A stretch of 7,306 nt of DNA from Legionellaceae bacterium UBA2794 (GTDB taxonomy: Bacteria; Pseudomonadota; Gammaproteobacteria; Legionellales; Legionellaceae), in assembly GCA_002352055.1 (NCBI GenBank), contig DEHS01000104.1:1-7306 (forward strand), read 5' to 3'. Within the stretch, counting starts at the first letter, position 1, and each line of letters opens with the position of its first letter. The notes below the pieces were generated by a model. The model saw only the letters and a program-made list of their open reading frames with translations. It was not told where the DNA came from and made no database searches. Below are positions 1-5,753 of this stretch, piece after piece. Position numbers and translations under genes: made by a program.

Positions 1-13
1 ATGTGTAGAAGAT

Positions 14-112
14 TCAGGGCTTGACCGAGGGATCCAGAAATCTCTTAATTATACGAAAATTGAGAGTTACTAAAATTAAAGCACTTCCAGCAAAAATAAA
101 TTTGCTCAACAT
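14..112 (-). CDS. possible 32-residue single-span membrane peptide
   Basis: A short reading frame begins with ATG whose A is the last base of the upstream aas-like stop codon (TAATG, a 1-base overlap), an arrangement typical of translational coupling. It encodes 32 residues: a short polar start (MLSK), one hydrophobic stretch at about residues 5-19 (from FIFAG to LNF), then a basic segment (RIIKRFL) and a polar tail ending DPSVKP. That is the shape of a one-pass small membrane protein with a positive C-terminal flank. No independent strong Shine-Dalgarno is seen (GAAGCGG lies about 11 bases upstream). I recognise no family. It may be a chance frame, since any AT-rich stretch gives hydrophobic codons; confidence is low. 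Confidence 0.28.
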   Translation of the reverse strand: MLSKFIFAGSALILVTLNFRIIKRFLDPSVKP

Positions 113-2286
113 TAAACTAAAACCGCTTCATCAGTTACTTGTTTTTCAAGGGTCATGTAATCAATTTTCCCGGATGATAACACCGGAATTTTTGCTCCTG
201 AAAGAATTGTCTGTGGAATTAGCATTTCCGAATAACCATACTCCTGAATTTTTTTAATGAATGCGGTCTTATCAGCATCTAATGACTCACAAAATAACAG
301 GATCTGCTCCCCCTTCCTTGGACAACTTTTGGTTACGGCTGCGGTCAAAAGTTCCGGCCATAGTGAAGCGGCCACACCCTCTACAGCAGTTAAGGAAACC
401 ATCTCCCCAGCAATCTTGGCGAAGCGTTTCGCACGCCCTGCTATGGTTATAAATCCTGCTGCATCCATAGTGATTATATCGCCGGTATCATGCCAGCCAT
501 CATGAGGTACGATTAACTTACCCCCTTTAACTGCATTTAAATACCCCCGCATAATATTTGGTCCGCGTATAAAAAGTCGCCCACCATAAGCAATCCCATC
601 GACAGGCTCAATCCGTGCCTCCATAAGGGGTAAGATTAATCCAACACTGCCTGGCATAGAAGCAAGAGGACAGTTAAGCGAGATTACCGGTGAAGCCTCA
701 GTTGCGCCATACCCTTCATAAATTTTCACCCCGAATGTTTCCGTCCAGAAACGAATGGTTTCTGGCTTTACTTTTTCGGCCCCGGCAAAAATATATCTCA
801 CACTACTAAAGTCATGACGATCTGCTGCACGTGCATAACCATTTAAAAAGGTATCAGTACCGAACATAATCGTAGCGCCGGTTTGATACACCAGTCCCGG
901 AATTATTTTATAGTGCAAAGGCGAGGGATATAGAAAACAGCTCATCCCACTAACCAAAGGTAAAACACTGCCTGCTGTTAATCCAAAGCAATGAAATATG
1001 GGTAAGGCATTAAAGAACACATCACCAGAGCTAAAATCAACTCTTGATTTCATCTGAGAACAGTTTGCAAGTAAATTCGCATGACTTAACACCACACCTT
1101 TGGGTACTCCTTCAGAACCAGAAGTAAATAATATAAGCGCGCTGTCGTCGGGTGCTACTCTCTCCCCAATTAATTTATAAGATATAGAGGGAATCATTCC
1201 CTTAATTAATCCGGCTATCTTATGACCTAAATTAATGGATTCCTTGAATTCTTCCAAATAGTGAATTTCAATACCCGCGTCTTTAAGCTCAGCTACCAGC
1301 GTTTCAAGTTTGGCTGTAGCAATAAATTGCTCTGAGGTATATATTTTTTTTATTTCACCAGTGTCGCAGGCAGACAGAACATTATAAAACCCCATGCTAA
1401 AGTTAAGCATAGCCGGTATTCGACGATAAGCCTGTAATGCAAAAAACGTTACCATCCCGGCTATGGTAGTAGGCATCATGACGCCCACATGCTCCCCTTT
1501 TCTGGTTTGTTTTTTAATTTGGCGGCCCAGAATAAAACAACGGGTGATAAATTGGCGATAATTTAATGGATTCCTGTTACTGTCTTCAATTTTGGCGTTA
1601 TTTTTAACTCCAATTCCAACTCCCTCAATGAGCGCTGTGAATAAAGATTGAGGTTGAAAACTGTTCGCAAAAGCCATGTCACTAATTAAGCGGAATAAAC
1701 GCATGCTCACTGAATGGCGATTCACGGGAGCATTATCTGGCTGAATGAATAATTGAGTTGGTAAAATATGCAGTCTGATTTTAGGAAATAAGCGAATCCG
1801 ATGTTTCCCCTTACTAATGGAAAAAATACTGAGCTCCGCACCTTCAATTCGGATAGGTATTACCTCAGCACCAGCTTTCTGTAATATCAGTCCTGGTCCG
1901 TCATAAACTTTTAAACTGTCCTCTTGCGATGCCGAAGACCCTTGCGGAAAAATGACACATCGTGTCCCTTTTCGAATAGCTTTTATTAAAATTTTAGAAG
2001 TTGATGCATTTGCAGGATCAACGGGGATTACATCAGCGAATAAAATTAGCATTTTAACCCATAGTTTTTTTGCCATTTGAGGAGATAAAGCCACAGTTAA
2101 GCGCTCGGGTAAAAATACAGACAACAACAAAACATCAATAACTGATGTTCGATTAGCAATAATCACAGAATTAGGAGCAGGTCTATAGTGACCTATAACC
2201 TCTACTCTAAAACAATGGATCAATAACGCCTTAATCCAGCGTCGGGCGCGATGAAGTTGTTTCTCTTTCCAGTCCACTCGTTGCAT
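112..2286 (-). CDS. aas: Aas-like bifunctional protein: PlsC-like acyltransferase domain (catalytic residues lost) fused to acyl-ACP/acyl-CoA synthetase
   Basis: This 724-residue protein follows the E. coli Aas plan (about 719 residues) and resembles it along its whole length. In E. coli, Aas re-acylates lysophosphatidylethanolamine and charges ACP with free fatty acid at the inner membrane. Residues about 30-190 form the PlsC-like domain. Its HX4D motif reads NRTSVID, with Arg46 for the catalytic His and Asp51 kept. Its FPEG motif reads FPQG, with Gln115 for Glu. The later VIPIRIEGAEL block is intact. Residues about 240-724 form the AMP-binding domain: P-loop FTSGSEGVPKG (387-397), YGATE (526-530), WHDTGD (598-603), hinge GRAKRFAKIAGEMVS (617-631) and catalytic Lys707 in SSGKID. 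The ATG at 2286 is chosen because GAGA lies 6 bases upstream and a promoter fits just before it. An ATG at 2298 and a TTG at 2325 are alternatives; the TTG lies inside the promoter spacer. Synthetase activity is likely; acyltransferase activity is doubtful. Confidence 0.9.
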   Translation of the reverse strand: MQRVDWKEKQLHRARRWIKALLIHCFRVEVIGHYRPAPNSVIIANRTSVIDVLLLSVFLPERLTVALSPQMAKKLWVKMLILFADVIPVDPANASTSKILIKAIRKGTRCVIFPQGSSASQEDSLKVYDGPGLILQKAGAEVIPIRIEGAELSIFSISKGKHRIRLFPKIRLHILPTQLFIQPDNAPVNRHSVSMRLFRLISDMAFANSFQPQSLFTALIEGVGIGVKNNAKIEDSNRNPLNYRQFITRCFILGRQIKKQTRKGEHVGVMMPTTIAGMVTFFALQAYRRIPAMLNFSMGFYNVLSACDTGEIKKIYTSEQFIATAKLETLVAELKDAGIEIHYLEEFKESINLGHKIAGLIKGMIPSISYKLIGERVAPDDSALILFTSGSEGVPKGVVLSHANLLANCSQMKSRVDFSSGDVFFNALPIFHCFGLTAGSVLPLVSGMSCFLYPSPLHYKIIPGLVYQTGATIMFGTDTFLNGYARAADRHDFSSVRYIFAGAEKVKPETIRFWTETFGVKIYEGYGATEASPVISLNCPLASMPGSVGLILPLMEARIEPVDGIAYGGRLFIRGPNIMRGYLNAVKGGKLIVPHDGWHDTGDIITMDAAGFITIAGRAKRFAKIAGEMVSLTAVEGVAASLWPELLTAAVTKSCPRKGEQILLFCESLDADKTAFIKKIQEYGYSEMLIPQTILSGAKIPVLSSGKIDYMTLEKQVTDEAVLV

Positions 2287-2314
2287 AGCAATTCTCATGT
2301 TAAAACACGAGACG

Positions 2315-2343
2315 TTTATACCCAATCAGACTTTATATTGCAA
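2315..2343 (-). promoter_or_regulatory. sigma70-type promoter for the aas-like gene
   Basis: On the minus strand a -35 box TTGCAA (2343-2338, 4/6 match) and a -10 box TATAAA (2320-2315, 5/6 match) are separated by exactly 17 bases. Transcription would begin near 2308, about 22 bases before the ATG at 2286. This favours that start and argues against the TTG at 2325. Consensus matching only. Confidence 0.5.
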
Positions 2344-2409
2344 TAAAAACCCAGAGGATATGAGGTAGTATTATAAGGATAGCTGAATACTCCATTAAAA
2401 ATGATACTC

Positions 2410-2438
2410 TTGACAAGCCCCATATTCTGTACAATAAT
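2410..2438 (+). promoter_or_regulatory. sigma70-type promoter for the VTT-domain gene
   Basis: A perfect -35 box TTGACA (2410-2415) is followed after 17 bases by AATAAT (2433-2438, 5/6 match to TATAAT). Transcription would begin near 2445 and give a leader of about 60 bases before the ATG at 2506. It is the best -35 match noticed in the window. A TACAAT at 2430-2435 is also present but only 14 bases from the -35. Confidence 0.55.
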
Positions 2439-2505
2439 AGAGCAAATTTTCAATTGGCTTTGTATATCACTTGCGACACATCTCCTCCTGTAATAAAGTG
2501 ATGGC

Positions 2506-3183
2506 ATGATTTATAAATTAAAGCATCACATTAAAACTTTTTTCCTGCTTTTAACTCTGGCAGCATTTGTTACCTTTGCATTAATGTTTCAAAAACATTC
2601 GGTTGAAATTATCGCCTGGATAAAAGAACTGGGATGGATGGCTCCTGTGCTGTTTGTAATAATGTATAGCCTAGCAACCATTATGCTCCTGCCTACTATG
2701 GTATTAACGTTAGCCGGTGGTGCGCTCTTTGGACCCATTATGGGGACGATAATTAATTTAATTGGTGCAACCTGTGGTGCCGCTCTTGCTTTTTTAATTA
2801 CCAGGCATTTAATTTATGATTGGTTTTCTACCAAACGTGGTGAAAAACTGAATAAACTCATTGCTGGGGTCGATCAAAAAGGATGGATTTTTATCGCTTT
2901 ATTAAGGTTATTTCCAATTATTCCTTTTAATCTGGTTAATTATGGTTTGGGAGTGACTGGGGTTTCTTTTCGATTATATCTTATCATTACACTGATTTTT
3001 CTTATTCCTTCAGAAATTATCTACACCTATTGCGGTTATGCAGGAATGGGCGCTTTATCAAATCCAGAACATTTCCATTCTAATTTAGCACTCATTATTT
3101 GCGGGCTGGCGGTTTTATTTTTTAGTGTGATCACATTTATTAAAAGCAAGGTTCGTTTAAAAAAGCCTCTCAACTCTAATTGA
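2506..3183 (+). CDS. TVP38/TMEM64 (VTT, DedA-like) family membrane protein
   Basis: This is a 225-residue inner-membrane protein of the VTT (SNARE-associated/DedA-like) family. Some family members scramble or flip phospholipids or undecaprenyl phosphate; the substrate of this bacterial TVP38 branch is not settled. Visible features in order: an N-terminal membrane span (about 11-28), a second hydrophobic block (46-66), the re-entrant-loop signature with GGALFG at 71-76 and LITR at 97-100, a cytoplasmic basic stretch (107-120), then the core signature from ALLRLFPIIPFN to NYGLGVT (131-151) with its conserved Arg, paired prolines and Asn-Tyr, further spans at 156-178 and 194-214, and a basic tail. 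The length is normal. The start ATG has only a weak Shine-Dalgarno (AAAGTGA). The gene is divergent from the aas-like gene and its last 8 bases overlap the end of the lyase gene on the other strand. Confidence 0.9.
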   Translation: MIYKLKHHIKTFFLLLTLAAFVTFALMFQKHSVEIIAWIKELGWMAPVLFVIMYSLATIMLLPTMVLTLAGGALFGPIMGTIINLIGATCGAALAFLITRHLIYDWFSTKRGEKLNKLIAGVDQKGWIFIALLRLFPIIPFNLVNYGLGVTGVSFRLYLIITLIFLIPSEIIYTYCGYAGMGALSNPEHFHSNLALIICGLAVLFFSVITFIKSKVRLKKPLNSN

Positions 3184-3985
3184 TATCTAACAAGTCTTTG
3201 ATTTGGCTTAATAAAGGATGTTCGACCCTAAAAATCAAATCATCTATCGCCAAAACGCAACGTATTCCATTCAGGGAATTACAGGTAAAAATAACTTCCG
3301 CTTTTTCCAGCATACTTTTGGAAACTGAAGTTTCTAAAAAGGGGATATTATTTCGGGCACACATGGAGATTATTCGTGATCGGGTAATTCCAGGTAATAG
3401 TCCATCTGAAACAGGGGGTGTAATTATAGAATTATCCATTATGAGAAATAAATTAGCACATGTGGTTTCAGTGGCGCATTGATCCAGGTTAAAAAATAAA
3501 ACATCATCCATACCCTTGGTTTGGGCGAGACGACGCGCCATAATCGCTTCGAGATAATTAACTGACTTTATTTGATATAATGGATTTGCACGATCTCTTA
3601 ACCACGATGAACTCATTAAACGAACTGGATGTGACACTGATGAATAATTAAAAGTTTGAAATACTAACTGGCTCACCAGTCCTCGCTCTCCTAAGCCACG
3701 TGGGGCTTGACCTCCACTCAAGATTGCCTTGATTCCCCCATTGTAAAGATTGTCTCTTTTAATCTGAAGAATTAAATGCTCAAGCCAATCATCAGGAGTA
3801 ATATCAAAAGGGATGCCCAGTTTTGCGGCGGATGCATGGAGTCGTTGCCAATGTAATTGAGAGAAACAGGGGTTAGCGTTTGCGACTCGCAGTGTTTCAA
3901 ATAAGCCTTCACCAAGAAAGATGCGATCATCGATTGCGAAGCGGTGATCAACCCCACCTTTTTCAGCTAACACCCTTGTATGCAT
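3176..3985 (-). CDS. pabC: class IV PLP-dependent enzyme, probable 4-amino-4-deoxychorismate lyase
   Basis: This fold-type IV PLP enzyme is 269 residues long, the same length as E. coli PabC, which cleaves aminodeoxychorismate to p-aminobenzoate and pyruvate for folate synthesis in the cytoplasm. Family marks: DDR (19-21), GEGLFETLRV (25-34), HWQRL (45-49), PLP-binding Lys140 in IKSVNYLEA (E. coli PabC also uses Lys140), Glu173 in TETTCANLF, the phosphate-binding turn LPGITR (197-202) and CNSLNGIRCV (235-244), which resembles the CNALMP segment of PabC. D-amino-acid and branched-chain aminotransferases share most of these motifs, so the exact substrate is inferred. The gene starts 13 bases after the PA3496-family gene and probably shares its transcript. 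Its 3' end overlaps the VTT gene tail to tail by 8 bases. The usual fabF-pabC-mltG context is not seen here. Confidence 0.78.
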   Translation of the reverse strand: MHTRVLAEKGGVDHRFAIDDRIFLGEGLFETLRVANANPCFSQLHWQRLHASAAKLGIPFDITPDDWLEHLILQIKRDNLYNGGIKAILSGGQAPRGLGERGLVSQLVFQTFNYSSVSHPVRLMSSSWLRDRANPLYQIKSVNYLEAIMARRLAQTKGMDDVLFFNLDQCATETTCANLFLIMDNSIITPPVSDGLLPGITRSRIISMCARNNIPFLETSVSKSMLEKAEVIFTCNSLNGIRCVLAIDDLIFRVEHPLLSQIKDLLDIN

Positions 3986-3998
3986 TAATACTTACTCA

Positions 3999-4181
3999 TT
4001 AATAATCAACAAAATCATCTAATTCATCTTTTAGACGTTTTTCTTCCAGCATATTTTCCAATCGACGCCGTGCGTCCAGACTACAGTCTGGGGCTTCCAA
4101 AAATTCCGTATCAACCTCTACCTCTTCAAAGTCCTCCCCGACTTCAATTTCTTCTTCATCTTCTTCGAATAGATCACTCAT
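3999..4181 (-). CDS. small acidic protein, PA3496 family (putative envelope integrity)
   Basis: This is a 60-residue, strongly acidic protein: 17 of the first 32 residues are Asp or Glu. A charged helix follows, DARRRLENMLEEKRLKDELDDF, split here as DARRRLENMLEE (36-47) and KRLKDELDDF (48-57). The pattern Arg-Arg-Arg, Leu-Glu, Leu-Glu-Glu, Arg-Leu, Glu-Leu is that of the gammaproteobacterial PA3496 family, which carries only a tentative envelope-integrity label and no known biochemical role. There is no signal peptide or membrane span, so it should be cytoplasmic. The ATG at 4181 is preferred over the TTG at 4205 because GAGA sits 6 bases upstream (GTGAGAATAAAATG). It is the first gene of a probable two-gene unit with the lyase gene. 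Family assignment is by remembered pattern. Confidence 0.75.
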   Translation of the reverse strand: MSDLFEEDEEEIEVGEDFEEVEVDTEFLEAPDCSLDARRRLENMLEEKRLKDELDDFVDY

Positions 4182-4262
4182 TTTATTCTCACTAAGAGTA
4201 AACAAAACCTGACTGGATTACTTAAATCAATGAACTATGTCATTTAGACGGCTGTATACCTT

Positions 4263-4297
4263 AAAAATAAAAAATTTCATAGTAATTTTTTATTTTT
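4263..4297. repeat. A/T-only perfect inverted repeat with A-tracts
   Basis: The left arm AAAAATAAAAAATT (4263-4276) is the exact reverse complement of the right arm AATTTTTTATTTTT (4284-4297), with a 7-base loop TCATAGT. It contains no G or C in the arms, so it is not an intrinsic terminator. A-tracts of 5-7 bases suggest bent DNA and could act as an UP element or nucleoid-protein site; that role is inference. Confidence 0.6.
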
Positions 4298-4393
4298 TTA
4301 ATAAATAAATTGATCACAACCAATTAAATAAGAATGCCTCTTAAAGAAAGGGTTTGCCTGAGAGGTCCTTTGATTATTAACCAAACTATCCGC

Positions 4394-4421
4394 TTAACCG
4401 TAGCACCTAAGTGCACATAAT
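4394..4421 (+). promoter_or_regulatory. putative promoter of the MFS gene with operator-like repeat in the spacer
   Basis: The -35 box TTAACC (4394-4399, 4/6) and the -10 box CATAAT (4416-4421, 5/6) are 16 bases apart. The spacer contains the inverted repeat GCAC-CTAA-GTGC (4403-4414), a position where a bound repressor would block polymerase. Start of transcription would be near 4428, just before the leader hairpin. Consensus match only. Confidence 0.38.
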
Positions 4422-4432
4422 ATGTTAAACTA

Positions 4433-4513
4433 GTCTCACCGCGCCTTCTGACAACGGTGCGGGATTGAGATACACCCGAATTATAAACCAACTAATTCAT
4501 AACATGAGGATTA
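4433..4513 (+). promoter_or_regulatory. structured 5' leader of the MFS gene (two hairpins, second contains the Shine-Dalgarno)
   Basis: Hairpin 1 (4433-4471): GTCTCACCGCGCC pairs with GGTGCGG and, after a GAT bulge, TGAGAT. This gives 13 pairs including two G-U pairs, with a 10-base loop. Hairpin 2 (4493-4513): TAATTCAT pairs with ATGA and ATTA across a 3-base loop AAC, leaving the GG of the Shine-Dalgarno GAGGA (4506-4510) as a 2-base bulge. No U-run follows hairpin 1, so it is not a terminator. The layout suggests control of translation initiation, but no known riboswitch class fits well. Confidence 0.42.
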
Positions 4514-4520
4514 CCCTGAA

Positions 4521-5714
4521 TTGAATGCGATTCACTGGTCTGAAAAAGATAGCCTTTGGAACCTGTTTCCCTTAATTATCAGCATTTCTTTTGCAATGGA
4601 TGTTTTTGTTCCTGCAATTCCAATAATGAGCCATTTCTTCAAGACAGATGATAGCGTGATGCAGGCCAGTTTGTACTTGTTTATGCTTACAGTGGCATTA
4701 GGTCAATTATGTGTCGGGCCTTTAGCCGATTATTTTGGTCGACGCCGTATCTCAATCGCTGCAGCACTACTTTTTTTTCTAGGCTCTATACTTGCAGCAA
4801 TGTCTCAATCCATAGCTACGTTACTCTTTGCTCGAATAATTCAGGCGACAGGAGCTTGTGGCACGTATTTACTCTGTTTTGTAATTATCAGAGATAATTT
4901 TTCAACTCAAGTCTGTGCACGACTCTTTAGTATTTTATGCGGGATTAACGCAATGGTTGCAAGCACTGCACCGGTAATTGGAGGGATTTTGCTCGATCTT
5001 ACAGGAGATTGGCATAGCGGTTTTTATTTTCTTACCTTACTGGGTATTATAATGAGTTTTGTAGCCTATCGTAATATTCCTGACTACAGTTATTCACACC
5101 AACAATCCAATGCCAATATCATCCAATCTATTAAACTAATATCAGCAAATCGTGATTTCAGACAATATACGCTGGTCGCTTCCGTAAGTTTGTTGGGTTT
5201 GTATTTATTTTGCGCGCTCTCTCCAGGTATTCTAATTAACCAATTACACTTAAGCGCAACTGAATATGGCTTTTGGTTTGGCTTGAATGCCTTGACTGTT
5301 TTTCTTACGAATATCCTTTCTGCCCGATTAACTCATTCATACCCTTTAGCTAAAATTGTTCATCTGGATTTGTTTTGGATGATTGGAGCATGCATTTTAA
5401 TGATATCCGTAAATGTCCATCATCTGACTCTACTACGTTTTATGATTCCCATGCTTTGCCTTACTATAGGTATCGGCTTAAGCATGGGAAACGCAACTGC
5501 ATTGGCTTTAGATGATTTTAAACAGCAGACAGGCACAGCAACCGCTATCTTGGCAGCTTGTCAATTTGGACTGGCGGGCTTTATTGGTATTGCTACAGCT
5601 CAATGGCATCCTGCACCTTTTATTCTTGCAGCGCCAATTTTGAGTTTGAGTATTTTTATCCTGATTCTATTTAGAAGAAATAATTTAAAAGCTTTATTGC
5701 ATACCAGCACATGA
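4521..5714 (+). CDS. Bcr/CflA-type MFS drug exporter
   Basis: This 397-residue, 12-span major facilitator has the length of the Bcr/CflA branch of drug:H+ antiporters, which expel compounds such as bicyclomycin, chloramphenicol or sulfonamides across the inner membrane. Family marks: MDVFVPAIP in the first span (26-34; compare the IDMYLPALP form in Bcr), motif A GPLADYFGRRR (66-76) in the loop after span 2, and the antiporter-type APVIGGILLD (150-159) in span 5 followed by GDWHSGFYF (162-170). The substrate cannot be told from sequence. The start is TTG: it is the only start codon in frame before the first span, an in-frame TAA lies at 4500-4502, and GAGGA sits 10 bases upstream. No partner gene (membrane-fusion or outer-membrane channel) is present, so it probably acts alone. 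It ends convergent with the ankyrin gene, 39 bases away. Confidence 0.88.
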   Translation: MNAIHWSEKDSLWNLFPLIISISFAMDVFVPAIPIMSHFFKTDDSVMQASLYLFMLTVALGQLCVGPLADYFGRRRISIAAALLFFLGSILAAMSQSIATLLFARIIQATGACGTYLLCFVIIRDNFSTQVCARLFSILCGINAMVASTAPVIGGILLDLTGDWHSGFYFLTLLGIIMSFVAYRNIPDYSYSHQQSNANIIQSIKLISANRDFRQYTLVASVSLLGLYLFCALSPGILINQLHLSATEYGFWFGLNALTVFLTNILSARLTHSYPLAKIVHLDLFWMIGACILMISVNVHHLTLLRFMIPMLCLTIGIGLSMGNATALALDDFKQQTGTATAILAACQFGLAGFIGIATAQWHPAPFILAAPILSLSIFILILFRRNNLKALLHTST

Positions 5715-5753
5715 CAAGTCTTTTACCCACGCCGCCCGGTGCTGAATATTATT

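Larger units (their letters stand above)
4182..4520. other. divergent intergenic region, 339 bases
   Basis: This region separates the PA3496-family gene (minus strand) from the MFS gene (plus strand). Its left half (about 4258-4313) is almost pure A/T and includes a perfect 14-bp inverted repeat. The middle has a 5-bp hairpin (CCTCT 4337-4341 with AGAGG 4361-4365). The right half has a plausible promoter, an inverted repeat in the promoter spacer and a leader with two hairpins. I found no tRNA, no convincing small gene and no strong promoter for the minus-strand unit. Confidence 0.6.

Noticed and set aside
2287..2325. Longer start (TTG at 2325) for the aas-like gene
   Set aside because: No Shine-Dalgarno, the TTG lies within the spacer of the best promoter, and the extra residues have no counterpart at the N-terminus of E. 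coli Aas.
2316..2507. 63-codon minus-strand frame in the divergent region between the aas-like and VTT genes
   Set aside because: No recognisable protein; it covers both predicted promoters. The AGGAGGAG inside it is followed directly by an ATG frame of only four codons.
3180..3482. 100-codon plus-strand frame opposite the lyase gene
   Set aside because: It lies entirely antisense to a gene with clear PLP-enzyme motifs and resembles no protein family.
4334..4420. 28-codon plus-strand frame in the intergenic region
   Set aside because: No Shine-Dalgarno and no family; it ends inside the predicted -10 box of the MFS promoter.
4456..4513. Resemblance to a TPP riboswitch (THI box): GGTGC, then TTGAGATACACCCG, then AACC
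   Set aside because: The 5' half echoes the CTGAGA...ACCC part of the THI box, but the conserved CCTGAT and the 3' GCG-AGGGA block that binds the pyrophosphate are missing, and the gene is a drug exporter rather than a thiamine gene. A covariance-model search with the Rfam TPP family would settle it.
5725..5753. Possible intrinsic terminator between the convergent MFS and ankyrin genes
   Set aside because: The GC-rich CACGCCGCCCGGTG can form only 3-4 pairs with a bulge and the following T-rich stretch is interrupted by A residues. Too weak to call.
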